This document shows, piece after piece, positions 1-10,850 of a stretch of DNA of 64,000 nucleotides. How positions within the stretch are numbered: position 1 is the first letter of the stretch; the number at the start of each line of letters is the position of its first letter. The stretch covers positions 4,571,900 through 4,635,899 of the forward strand of contig LNAC01000038.1 in the NCBI GenBank assembly GCA_002007465.1, read 5' to 3'. The position numbers were made by a program, and so were the translations under genes. Origin of the DNA: Ailurus styani (lineage: Eukaryota > Chordata > Mammalia > Carnivora > Ailuridae). Under the pieces are notes generated by a model, which saw only the letters and a list, made by a program, of their open reading frames with translations, had not been told where the DNA came from and searched no databases.

Positions 1-136
1 TTTATTTATTTAACACGTTAATGTTTTTACCACTAGGGTTCAGGAAAAAATGTCATTAAATATTGATGCACTTAAATCTTTGAAACAATAAAAATTTTGA
101 TGTACATATTACTTTATTTATTTATTTTTTTTTTTT

Positions 137-341
137 TTAAGATTTTTTTTTTATTTATTCATTTGACACAGAGAGAGAGAGATTACAAGTCGGCAGAGAG
201 GCAGGCAGAGAGAGAGGAGAGAGAAGGAAGCAGGCTCCCTGCTGAGCAGAGAGCCCGACGTGGGCCTCGATCCCAGGACCCTGGGATCATGACCTGAGCC
301 GAAGGCAGCGGCTTTAACCCACTGAGCCACCCAGGCGCCCT
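137..341 (-). mobile_element. CAN-SINE, minus orientation, ends at an N
   Basis: The block reads T-tract, aagattttttttttatttattc, GA-rich tract, then the reverse complement of the tRNA-like head (ccactgagccacccaggcgccc), which is the carnivore SINE in antisense. The element is essentially full length. The base after the head (position 342) is N, so the target-site duplication cannot be read and some flanking bases may be missing. The open frame across it is a SINE translation and not a gene. Confidence 0.93.
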
Positions 342-342
342 N
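342..342. other. single N, unresolved assembly join
   Basis: One ambiguous base immediately after the 5' head of a SINE. The other single Ns in the window (31471, 32458, 42224) also touch SINE or poly-A sequence, so this is probably a repeat-induced join rather than a base-call uncertainty. Confidence 0.8.
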
Positions 343-1100
343 TTAAAGTGTGTAAATATAAACAGCCTACTTTGTTTAATCTGTAATTAAAAATTACAAA
401 TAAATTCTCAATTTCAAAATAAATTACTTCCTCAAGTAAAGCTTTTTGTTTTTTTCTCATATCTGTGAAGAAATCCATCATGGAAAGGTTTCCTGTAAAT
501 GACTTTCATATTGGTTAATGTCACTGCCCTCCAGCCAAAGACAACCAGAACACACTATAGTTGGATGCGTTGAGTTATTTCTTGTTGCCTCAAGGGAGAT
601 ACCACACCATGGGAAATTGTGGGGTGCTTCATTAAGTGAGTATTAGAAATGATATATTATTAGTGAAGTTTTGTAGGATGTGGGCCTGTGGAGGTGATTG
701 TGGGGAGGGTTTAATGGAGTGAGACTTTACTCTGAATTGGATGTTGTCAGGATATGGGGGTAATTCTATGATTGAGAATTCTAATAAGTCTTACTTAGAA
801 GGAGGAAAGACAAGATTGGGACGCAAGTATAATCAGTAAAGAAGCAACAATCACTCCTATTAGAGCAGAGAGAGGGAAGTTATATCTTATAGATCCAGCA
901 ATTAGGTATAAACTCAAGAAAAACATGAACATAGTTCCTCAAAAAAATGTATGAGATTATTCCTAGAAGCCCCTTTTGTAATAGCTAAAAATTCAAACAA
1001 TCCAATTATACATCTACTATAGAAGAGATAAGTAAATATATCCGTATCTGGGTTATCCTCATATCAGTGGATATGAGGCCAAATGCATGGTTCCTGGACC
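343..1100. other. no recognised feature
   Basis: AT-rich unique-looking sequence. I see no gene, SINE or other repeat family that I can name. The last part may already belong to the U3 of the LTR that ends at 1601, because I cannot fix that LTR's 5' end. Confidence 0.5.
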
Positions 1101-1299
1101 TGTGTTGAAAGCATAAGCAGAACGGTCATTGTATCAGTCGCATTATTAGCTTAGCTCCATGTTCTATTTTGCTCTCTACTTATGTTTTGTGCACCTCTTA
1201 ACCTCACGTTCAAGCGATCATAAACTTCGCCTTTTTTACCACTATTGCTTGTTTGCCCACTGATTGTAGAAACCTAACAGGGACCAGACGGTATCATTT

Positions 1300-1601
1300 G
1301 TCTTGACTCTCTGATCATACTAGGTCCCAAATAGTGCCTCATTGTCCAGAAGAATACTTGCTCCCACATTGTTTTGAGCCCCCCACACACACACCCAATG
1401 TTTCAAGAAACCCCTCCCCCCCCTCACGTATGTAAGCCCCCCCTGGGCTCAACAGGGCAAGGCAGCTGTGAGAATGATCCCCTCCCTGCCTTCTCACTGG
1501 GCTATGGTTCTGATAAGAATACTTTCTTTGCTTCAAAACTGGTGTCTCGAACCTTGGCTTACTGTGCTTTGGGTGCATGGGCGAGTTTGAGTTTGGTAAC
1601 A
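1300..1601 (+). mobile_element. endogenous retrovirus LTR, 3' (R-U5-like) part
   Basis: This has the layout of a retroviral LTR: a C-rich segment, 'tgataagaatactttctttg', 'ggtgtctcgaaccttggctt', and a terminal 'ggtaaca' ending in CA at 1601. The same 51-bp terminal segment recurs at 4480-4530 with 42 of 51 identical bases and no gaps, as expected for two LTRs of one old provirus. The 5' boundary is not visible; related sequence could begin as early as about 1100. The open frames here cross the LTR and are not genes. The family name is unknown to me; it looks gamma-like (class I), by inference only. Confidence 0.6.
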
Positions 1602-2822
1602 AGAGTGGCTTTGGTGAGCCAGCCAGGAGGCCTGTGTCCTAACAGGGGTGTCCTGGGGACACTTAAAGCGGGATTTCCCACAGCTGTTTGGAACTTCATG
1701 CAGTCCAGGGAAAAGCCCCTGGCTGCCCTCCTGACCCCCCCAGCCACTTCTAAATGCCAAGACTTAGCTGAAGCAAAGAAAACTATCAGCTGCTGGGAGA
1801 ACTTCTGTTGAAGAGTGAGTTTCTGATATGCACAGTGACTGCATTTCCTCTCATTTGCTTTTGGTTCTTTTCAGGAATCTTTCCTAGTCAGACATTTGAA
1901 GAACGACCCTCACATTTTGAGAAACGGAACAGTGGTATAACCACCCTAAGTTTGTTTCTGTGATCGATCATGATCATTTGCTCTTGTTTTTTGCCCACAG
2001 CCCTTCCATTGTAAATCCTGTCTTGTCAGTGTCAGTCTGTCTTATCTGTATTATGAGAGACACCGATTGGATCCCAGAATGTAGCCCTTTGAGTTGCGTT
2101 ATGCCAAAGGGGTCTTTGAAAAATGATATTCTTTGTAATGTGGCTTGGCCACAATACAATTGGAACAGTTTTTTTTGCAAAACTAAAAATACTACCCCAG
2201 AAACAATTCAAAGTTCTTCAACCTCTCTGGGAAATGTTATTCTCCCTAAGACTGAAAGAAAAAAAGCAGGGGGAGAGAGGCCTTTTAAAATACAAATGGA
2301 TTAAAAAAAAAAAAAAAAAAGCCTTGCTGAAAGTCTAGCCCACAGCTTCCACAAGGTTATTTGTGAACGATAAATATAAATCTTAATAGTAAAGATTTTG
2401 TCTGTGTCTGTCTATATATGATGTTTTCTACTTCTGTTCGGTACTGCTAAAATTAATTGTAAACGAGCTTATTCAGTTGGTGACAAGCTCTTCTAAGAAT
2501 TGGGCATTCTAACGCTCAAAGATAGAAACTAATTCAAATGCTGCTCAGGTTCATGTGATCTGGGATAATCTCTGATAAATTCACGTTTGAGTTTGTTGGT
2601 TTAATTAAAATAGGCATATCTTTCAGAATTATTATAGGTTTTATGACTCTTGTTTCAAACATTCCTGGTTCTCTCATATCTGAATCTCCAGATTTAAGAA
2701 ACTTTTTTCTCTTAAGATATCTATGACTTACAGAATTTGATAAAATATTCCTTTGGGAACTAATTGAAACATTTGTCTTTATCCCTACCTGAACGTTCCA
2801 GAATTCAAAAACTCTCAATGAG
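1602..2822 (+). mobile_element. degraded ERV interior, 5' part
   Basis: The sequence between the two related LTR ends starts here. I cannot identify a clear primer-binding site next to 1601, nor any gag, pro, pol or env domain. Frames are short (114 aa at most, at 1960-2304) and broken. An 18-bp A tract at 2303-2320 may be the tail of some other insertion. Treat it as provirus interior by position only. Confidence 0.35.
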
Positions 2823-3045
2823 GGGTGCATGGGTGGCTCAGTTTTTAAGCGTCTGCCTTCAGCTCAGGTCCTGATCCCAGGGTCCTGGGATCAAGCCCCA
2901 CAGTGGGCTCCCCATTCAGCGGGAAGCCTGTTTCTCCCTTTCCCGCTCCCCCTGCTTGTGTTCCCTCTCTTGCTGTGTCTCTCTCTGCCAAATAAATAAA
3001 CAAAATCTCAAAAACAAACAAACAAACAAAAAACAAAACAAAAAG
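2823..3045 (+). mobile_element. CAN-SINE, full length, plus orientation
   Basis: Head 'gggtgcatgggtggctcag', body ending in an aaataaataaacaaaatctc tail followed by an extended (AAAC)n-like A-rich tract. The target-site duplication 'ctctcaatgag' is at 2812-2822 and again at 3046-3056. It lies inside the putative provirus interior, so it is younger than that insertion. Confidence 0.95.
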
Positions 3046-3056
3046 CTCTCAATGAG

Positions 3057-4479
3057 TATTCTTTCTTTTATGACCATTACAATTACTTACATAAGTTCAA
3101 TAAGAATCTGTTCTCCTTGTTACAGGACATCACTGGAAAGAAACATTGGTTATTTGACTAAGACTTTGACTAGAATGTCATATTTGAGAACAACATACAT
3201 GGACTCAAATATGACCAAACAACTTTAACAGACTAAGGTTGACTTTTTGTAGAGCCAATGAAGCCCCTTGGAAATGTTGGCCTATTACAGGGTTACAGGG
3301 TTCTTGGGAGCCTTACCAGGTGAGTGAAGAATTTCACTTCCTGGCAGGTACAGAAACCTCACGCTACTTTGTGGACCCTGAGAAGAGAAGAAATAACCCA
3401 AATCTACAGGTATTGAGAGAAAATCTGATGGTAAATATTTGGCTTGGCTTCTGGCCTCTAAAGACTATGAAAAATTCAATCTGAAATTCATTTTGAAAAG
3501 TTTCAGCAAACAGATTTAAAAGAATCTGTATGGCCAGTCACTATTCTCACTGCACTTTCATAAATAATCAAGCCAAGTTTGTTAAAACTAAATTTATCTT
3601 ATGAACAAATTAGTTCTAATTTGGCTGTCTTTGATAAAAATGAGGGTGATTTTAGAAGGTGATAAAAATGAAGGTGATTGTAGAAAGAAAAAAATGTTTC
3701 AATAACACACCATTTTATTTTAAGTTAAAATGTGTATTTTGAAATAAAAATGCATAAGAAAAGTTTAGAAAATAGTCACACAGGAAAGAAAAAAATGTTT
3801 CAATAACCCACCTTTGTGGATGTTAAATTCGAATTCTGATTAATTAACTTTAAATGATGATTGCCTGTAAAACAAGTGGATCCTAAATTCTTTTTCTTTC
3901 TTCGAATATCTAGCTATGACTCTTCAAACTAAGGTTTCCCATTTCCTCCCATTCTTTTAACTTGAAACCATTGCAAACAAAGACTATCCTTTTCCTGAAG
4001 TCCTACTAGCTGAAGCCGGGCAACTTGAAATAAGCTTCAGAGAAATCGCCCAAACAGCCCGTGTTAAGACAGTCATCATGCCTGTTGCTGTATGGGCCAC
4101 TTGGAAAGATCGCCGGAAATTTTTGAAGTCTGGGGAGTCCCCCCCTCACTGATATCCTAGTTGGGGTCACAGGTTGGCACTGCCTTTGGTGTCTGTGGCC
4201 TGGCAGGATTGTTTGGATCTAGTAGATGAAGCTGATAGGCTTCTTCTCCAGCTTTATCTAAAACCACTCCGTCCTCTTCAGCTGCAGTGAAGGTATTTCT
4301 GTGGAAACAAAATAAACACCCAAGTTAATGGTTGGAAAAAAATATAAACCCAGGGTTTGAGTTCTGAGTGCTGCCACTGAGAATATTTTTAGATGTTGGG
4401 CTCAAAGCATTCCCAAAGTAGGGGGAGGCAGTGACAATCTGATAGATTTTTCTGGCCTGCGGTTTAAATGTTTCCGGTG
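3057..4479 (+). mobile_element. degraded ERV interior, 3' part (by position)
   Basis: This runs from the SINE to the 3' LTR remnant. The longest plus frame (3239-3484, 81 aa) has no domain that I recognise. Bases 4000-4300 are GC-richer with several CpGs. Two short segments near 3690 and 3785 repeat 'aaagaaaaaaatgtttcaat', a small local direct repeat. Assignment to the provirus rests on its position between related LTR ends. Confidence 0.3.
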
Positions 4480-4530
4480 ACATTGGCTTACTGCGCATCA
4501 GGTGCATGGACAAGTTTGAGTTCCGTAACA
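4480..4530 (+). mobile_element. 3' LTR terminal remnant, pairs with 1551-1601
   Basis: This 51-bp segment matches the end of the upstream LTR at 42 of 51 positions without a gap and stops at the same terminal 'gtaaca'. The rest of this LTR upstream is deleted or too diverged for me to align. A different LTR (MaLR type) starts directly after it. Confidence 0.6.
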
Positions 4531-4533
4531 GAT

Positions 4534-5058
4534 ATATAGTAGGCAGACCTTAAGATGTCTCCAATAATTCCTGATTCCTGGTATTTACATTCTGTGTAAT
4601 CACTTTTCTTTGAGCGTGGACTGGAACTACTGACTCACTTCTAACTGATGGGATACAGGAAAAGTGCTAGTGTTCACTTTTGAGCTTAGGTAACAATGAA
4701 ACTATGGCTTCTTCTTTAGGTGTTCTCTCACTTTCTCACTGGCATTGAAGGAAGCCAGCCGCCATGGTGTGAGTTGTCCCATGAAGGGATTTACAAGGCA
4801 AGGAACTGATGCCCATGCCCAACTTCCAGAGTGGACCATGTGAGTTAACTTGGAATCAGAATTTCTTCCTTTAAAGCTTTGAGTTGACTGTCGCCCCAGC
4901 TCATACCTTGCCTACAGCCTTGGGGCAGACCCTGAGCTAGACTGAAATAAATTCTGCCTGGATTTCTGACTCACAGAAGGTGTAATATAATAATCATTTG
5001 TTTCTTTAAGCCTTGATGTTTTGTGGGCGATTTATTTTACAGTAATAGATAACTAACT
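4534..5058 (+). mobile_element. MaLR (MLT1-class) solo LTR
   Basis: The order of phrases matches the ancient mammalian MaLR LTRs: 'aggcagaccttaagatgtc', 'ggaagccagccgccatg', 'aaggaactgatgcc', 'gagataataaat'-like A-rich end, 'gtttctttaagcc', and a terminal 'taatagataactaact'. About 520 bp fits a full-length LTR. It is plus-oriented and heavily mutated, with no internal sequence attached. The exact subfamily needs RepeatMasker. Confidence 0.75.
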
Positions 5059-5340
5059 CTGTGGAATGTGAGAGAGTTATGAGAATGAATGAATGACAAT
5101 TACATGAAAAACTTGGGTAAATTTTGGAAACCAAAATTGAAGGAATAAAATCAGACACAAAATGGTGCATACTGTGCAATTCCATGTATCAACTGTTCAA
5201 AATAAGCAAAACTATTTTCTACTTTTGGAAGCCCAAATAATAGTTGTCCATGGGGAAAGAGAGTGGCTGGAAATTCTTGTGAGGGGAATTTGTGGGTCTG
5301 TTTCTTCTTGTCATGGAAATGTGTCAAGGAACATATTTTT

Positions 5341-5539
5341 TTTTTTTAAAGATTTTATTTATTTATTTCACAGAGGGAGAGAGATCACAAGGAGGCAGAG
5401 AGGCAGGCAGAGAGAGAGAGAGGGGGAAGCAGGCTCCCCGCCGAGCAGGGAGCCCGATGTGGGCCTCGATCCCAGGACCCTGAGATCATGACCTGAGCCG
5501 AAAGCAGAGGCATTAACCCACTGAGCCACCCAGGCGCCC
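5341..5539 (-). mobile_element. CAN-SINE, full length, young, minus
   Basis: A complete antisense element with an aaagattttatttatttatttcacag tail side and a ccactgagccacccaggcgcc head side. A perfect 17-bp target-site duplication 'tcaaggaacatattttt' is at 5324-5340 and 5540-5556. The intact duplication and near-consensus body indicate a recent insertion. The predicted frames across it are SINE translations. Confidence 0.96.
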
Positions 5540-5556
5540 TCAAGGAACATATTTTT

Positions 5557-7370
5557 GATTTGTACATTTTTCTGTGTCGATGTTCAACTTGGACAATGAT
5601 TACATTAAAGATCACTTTTGCAGTTTATTCTTTTCCTTATTTGACCCATATTTTTAATAATTTTGTTGTTAAAGCTTTCTGTCTCTTTTATTCATCAATG
5701 TGCCTATAGAAATAAAATAGCAATGAATGCTTTTTAAATTAAATCTTAGTTTCTCTACTTCTAACCAATTACTTCAAAACTTCGCATTTATTGTAATTAC
5801 CAATAACTTAAGATTTGTTTATACCATCTTGGTACTTGTTTTCTACTTACCATTGTTGATTGTTTCTTCTACTGACAGGATCAGTTTTCTTCTGTTTAAC
5901 ATCTCTGCTAGTATACATGTTGTAACTTCTGAGTTGGTACTTGGGGTTGACCCATAAGCTTATTAAAAATGATACTTATTTTCCATATTCTACTCCAAAG
6001 CTTGGTAAGTGAGCATGATTAATCAGTAGGGGACTTCTGCTGATATTGGTCAGAGAAAGGGAATATATATTCAAAAAATTTTAAATGCAAAATTAGGAAA
6101 TTATGTAAAATGTATAGAGGTCAAGAACATCCCGTGGAGATATATATATGCAATTGTGGGCTTTTTTAATCTTTTTATAAATGTAAAAATAAAGTGGACC
6201 AAGAATCTAGTATTTGAACAAGTAGCCTTGAAGTTCTCTAAAAGGCTGCACTTTGCAGATATCATTTCCATTTGCTCTGATAATGGGTTTGCACCCCATG
6301 CACTGACAATATAAAGAGAAAAGCCATTTGCAAATGAAGTAAATAGCAGTTAGAAATGTAACCCCATGTGGTAGAGCTAAAATCTATTCAGGGAAAGTCT
6401 ATAGATGATTTTTGGATTAAAATGAGAAGGAATAAAATTGACCGTAAAATATACGAATATGTTCAAGTACCAATAGTATTTTTTAAAAATATATATCCAT
6501 GATTACCTATAAAACCAAACAAATGACATTAAAAACAGAACCAAGTTCATTAGAGCAGTGAAAACAATAAAGGAACAAGTGGGCCGGTTTAACATTAACT
6601 AGTGTACATAAGAGATAATGAAAGTAATTGCCTAATTCTTTGCAAAATTTGCATTGGAGGAACTTGAGATGGCTGTACCACACTGAGAAGAAAACCAAGT
6701 AGCTTTACACATATTATCCAAAAAAGACTTTCCAGTTGCCAAGTTATACCCATAGATTCTCTATATAATAAGGGAAATGTATTGAAGGAAGATGAATTTG
6801 AACACAGAAATGGACAGTTTTATAGAATTGTTCCCAGGTAGCAAATTCTCTTTAGGGAATTATTACAAATCAACAGAGTAAACAAAGGATGGAGATTATT
6901 ACATTTTGCAAAAATGCATGTTTCAAAACATCTGATGGTATTTCAGACCTTATCCTTTTCTGGGATCTATATTGATATATCAGTGTCAAAAGATTTTAGT
7001 TCCTTTGTTCCTTCCTCTTCTATTAGCAAACTGTATACATTCTCCTTCTTCTGTGCAATAGGAATTCTTTCGATCCATGATATTGTCAATTATATTAGGA
7101 TTAATTAGATTTGTAGGGTTTGAACAGTTTTTTTTCTCTGTATACCTTACAGCCCAAAAAAGACCATAGTTACCAAGTAGGAAGAAGACTGAAAAAGTTT
7201 AAAAAGATGGTAAGCCCTACAGCTGTCAGAGGGTTAAATTACAATGAAATACATATATATGTAGTGTTAAATTGTTAAATATACACATGTATGTTTGTGT
7301 AGGGCCTTCTGGTATATGTAGGCATGTGAATGTGCATATGTATGTATACACAACTGAGTCTTAAACTAGC
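5557..7370. other. AT-rich, no recognised feature
   Basis: Unique-looking AT-rich sequence with only short chance frames (up to 76 aa) on both strands. No SINE, LTR, splice-flanked exon or RNA gene that I can support. A TATG/TGTA-rich stretch lies at about 7245-7350. Confidence 0.5.
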
Positions 7371-7374
7371 TTAT

Positions 7375-7815
7375 ACTTTCATCTGTCGGGAGGAAGCCCT
7401 TCAAGGTGCTGGACTTAGAATCAAAAGGACATGAGATAGATTAACAGGAGCAAATCAAATTTAATAGTGTATATATAGGAAATTCATGCAGGCATAGAAG
7501 TACAAAGACAGGCAACATGATGCATATATTAGCTAAGGAGAGGGGTAGAGTTCTGAGCAGACAAAGGGGAAAAAGACCATTAGCAGGAAGGTGAAAGGAG
7601 ATGTTTGGAAAAACAAAGGTTGCTCTATTATGCAGGTAAGTTTCTTAGGTAAAGAGGAAGCTCTGTTAATAGTTGTCCTCCTGGTACAAAGAGGCAATTG
7701 AGTGGAAGGTAAAGAGCTTTTTTTAATCTGTTGGGTTTCTTTGCTTTTAACTCAAAATAATGTTCTTGTGAAAGTGGCACATCTTGGGGCAGCCTGCCTT
7801 TGGCCCGTACATATC
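7375..7815. repeat. possible old dispersed repeat (LTR-like)
   Basis: The purine-rich prose of this block ('caggagcaaatcaaattt', 'gcaggaaggtgaaaggaga', 'cacatcttggggcagcct') resembles an interspersed LTR-type repeat that I have seen in mammalian DNA, but I cannot name the family. Both orientation and boundaries are unsure. Confidence 0.3.
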
Positions 7816-8454
7816 TGATGTTCTTATATTTCTCGCTTGCTTGATCAACATCACTCTACCATATTACTGTAGAGCCAGTGTTTTCAAATTTTTAGGAACT
7901 GATGTCTGAGAAAGTTAATAAGTGTATGGGAAAACTGTGAAGGTTGAGTTTCTTTTATCGGAAATATTTTAGCAGCCTAACTTTTCCCAAAGTAAGTCAT
8001 GGAATGGACACGGGTCCCCTCTACTCATTATGTATGCTGTCTCCCAAGTACAACATTGGCATGCTGTCACTTTCCTCCGGTATCTACAATATCCTCTGCT
8101 AATTATTCGGTGTTTCAGCACACATTTTTTTAAGTCCTTTTTGACATCCTTAGAGTTTACTTTCTGGCAAGAAGTTGGCATCCCCAGGTTAATTCATCAT
8201 GTTGGCCAAAACCTGTTTGTGTACTTCATTGTTAGGTGCAAATCAGTCATAAGCAATCAAAATAGTTAAATAAGGTGACTTTCATTTTTATCATATAGAC
8301 TTCCTAATTTATATATGTGGCTAAGGCCAATAACTTTAACAAGCTGTCTTGTTTAAATTCTTTATGAAATAGTTGTAGCCATTTTTATAACAATAATAAT
8401 AATAATATGATGATGATAGTAGCTGGCAAATCTACACCCAAATGTATATATTAT

Positions 8455-8645
8455 GCTACCGTGTGCCAGACCTGCCCTCTACACTTCCTATATATTAACT
8501 TATTTAAACGTTACAAAATTTAGAAGCAGGTACTAGTCTAAATGACATCTGGGAGGTGAAGTACTGGGAAAATAAAGCAAATTAAAGTCATATGGCTGGT
8601 AAGTGATAGAATCAGGACTCAAACCCAGGCAGTCTTATTTCAGTA
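8455..8645 (+). mobile_element. MIR element (tRNA-core SINE)
   Basis: It shows the 3' half of an ancient MIR: 'ttaacttatttaaacgttac' (from tctcatttaatcctcac), 'gaagcaggtactagt', 'aaagtcatatggctggtaagtg', and 'aatcaggactcaaacccagg'. These appear in consensus order over about 190 bp. The divergence is typical of a MIR older than the placental radiation. No gene is nearby. Confidence 0.8.
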
Positions 8646-8649
8646 ATTG

Positions 8650-10670
8650 ATATCTTAAACCTTCTGCCCTTCATTATCTGTTACTACATGATATTAATCC
8701 CTACACTATACTGTATCTCCTTAGGCACTACTATGTAGTAAGAAAAGTGTTATATCACCCAAGAATGGTTTAATTATAATATTATATATTTTATATAACT
8801 TATATATAATTATAATTATTTACTTTTAAGTTAAAACTTTATGTGTATCAAAATTTTAGACATTTTAGGTTTAAATTTTCATTATTAAAATTTAGTGAGA
8901 GATAAATATACAAACTGGTGTGTGTGCTGTGTGTGCATAAGAAAAAGATAAAAGGTGCATTAATCTGTGAGCAAGCTAGTAGGTGGAAATTGTAAATCTA
9001 TAAATATTTTCCTATTTCTTTTTCCTACATCCTTATAGAGGAAATAATAATATAAATGATAGATATTGCAATTGTATAATTATAGCTTATATTATAAATT
9101 ATAAATCTGCACAACACAAATATCAGTTTAACTTTTGCTTTAATTGGTAATTATTTTCTGGGGCGAAGGGTGTTATTAATTATTGAATGCTTATATACTT
9201 TCCAAACCATATTTATGTTGAATTATTTTAGTGAAATTAACTCAATAAGTTTGTAATTATCTATACACTAATTTTATACTAATTTTAAAATGGATTATTT
9301 TTCTCTGAGGTGAGCTTGGATTAGAGTAAAGAGTATGAATAATCAGCAATGTATTCAGTATACGAGTTAGTTACTCATCAGCATAAATCCATAATTTTTA
9401 AAGTATAATTTCACCACATAGATGATCTCTCTCTCCTCTCTCTCTATCTTCATCTATTATCTGTGTATCATTATCTATAGTCTTTAAGCACATGTCACTG
9501 ATTAAACTTTCTGTATCAACACAGGTAGAAATATTAATGATTGAGAAAGACAATTGCATTATTCAGTTCCTAAATATCATTTGGCTACTTTGTTTTCACT
9601 ATTTGAAAGACAAATGGAAAATTAAACAAATGGCAAAAAAGGAAATGAGATGAATTTGTTCCTTCAATTACAAATTCCTGTAACCCTATCATTCCTATTA
9701 ATGGAATAATTTGGTATTCAGATTAGCATATTAAAATATAAATTAAGAGAAAGTAGTTGTTTAAATGGTATATAATGAAACAAATTGTTTTTAAAAAGCT
9801 TTTGTGCAAAATATTTTCAAAGAGATGCTTCTTTCTGATGGCATGGGACTGACCTAATTAAGATGCCTAACTAGACTGAATGCCTATATATTTCCAGTCT
9901 GAATTCTCTAAATGACTTTGTGTGATGGCAGTTAGGAAAATATAAAGACCACAGGGGAAATGATCTTGCGACCTGAGCTTCATTAGCTGAATACATTTAA
10001 TGAACTGAGTTAGCAGGGTCCTAGGAATGGATGGAACACTTGTCATCATTACTCATCAGCTTATGTATAGATATTTTACCAGGATGAAAGTAAAAGCTAC
10101 TTCTGTGATTATGTCCTTGAGTATTAAAAGGGTAGCTCATCTCTGCCTCTTTTAGTTTATTTTTAGATGTATGTGAAACTATTACCAATATCCTCTGATC
10201 TTTTTCAGCTGATTCTTATTCCATTATTTTATAAACTACAAATATTTAGCTTTTAATGACATTGAAGTAGACTGTTTTATCAGTTCCTTCAGGATTCTTT
10301 CTTTATGTGATATGATATAAAATAAATTGTGCTATCCTCATTTTGATGACCAAGAAGGTTAGTGTTACACTACAATTAAAATATTATCAATAATAAATTC
10401 AAGTTATTCTATAGCATGTCTTGATCAGCTATAATCTCAAATAAACTATTAAAGTCCTAAATGCCTTCAAACCTCTAAGGTGGCAAATTAGAATAGTCAG
10501 TGTCATATCATAAATATAGTACTGACATTTTTGAAATCTAAATTTCTTTTTGATTGTGAGGATGAAAATCTGGAATATAATATTTTATATTCCAGCACAA
10601 TAGCACAAAATGATCAAAGATATCACCAAGTTCAAAGGTGCCTTACAGGTCATATTCAATTTTTTAATAA
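8650..10670. other. AT-rich, no recognised feature
   Basis: Long AT-rich tract with a short (CT)n run at 9426-9445 and TA-rich patches at 8780-8820 and 9045-9110. No coding exon, SINE or L1 segment recognised. The minus frame at 9867-10049 is chance. Confidence 0.5.
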
Positions 10671-10679
10671 AATTTAATT

Positions 10680-10850
10680 TTAGGATAGTATATAAACATC
10701 ACCATAGAGGATCTCATACATTTTGGACATAGTGATTCTTTTTTCCATTGTATAGTAGCAAACTAATTTCTCCTTGGCAGTCAGGATCAATCTCTCCAGC
10801 AAGCACAGTAACTCCCTTCTTTGCTTGTTGATTCAATGGCATAAGAATCC
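10680..10850 (-). pseudogene. ERVL dUTPase-region remnant (broken)
   Basis: On the minus strand, starting near 10840 and running to lower coordinates, the translation resembles the dUTPase domain that follows integrase in ERV-L (class III) pol. The recognisable stretch encodes 'GVTVLAGEIDPD' and then '...GEISLL'. After this the similarity continues only at DNA level, with frame damage, to about 10680. dUTPase hydrolyses dUTP to dUMP; this copy is a short, frameshifted fragment and cannot be functional. The apparent 91-aa frame at 10787-11062 runs through the same block in the wrong frame. A search against Repbase ERVL internal sequences would settle the assignment. Confidence 0.65.

Noticed and set aside
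1374..1811. 145-aa plus frame
   Set aside because: It begins in the C-rich part of a retroviral LTR and reads through the LTR end into flanking sequence, which is not a natural coding arrangement.
2822..3045. SINE heads considered as tRNA genes
   Set aside because: CAN-SINE heads derive from a tRNA but lack an intact cloverleaf and acceptor stem, and are followed by SINE tails.
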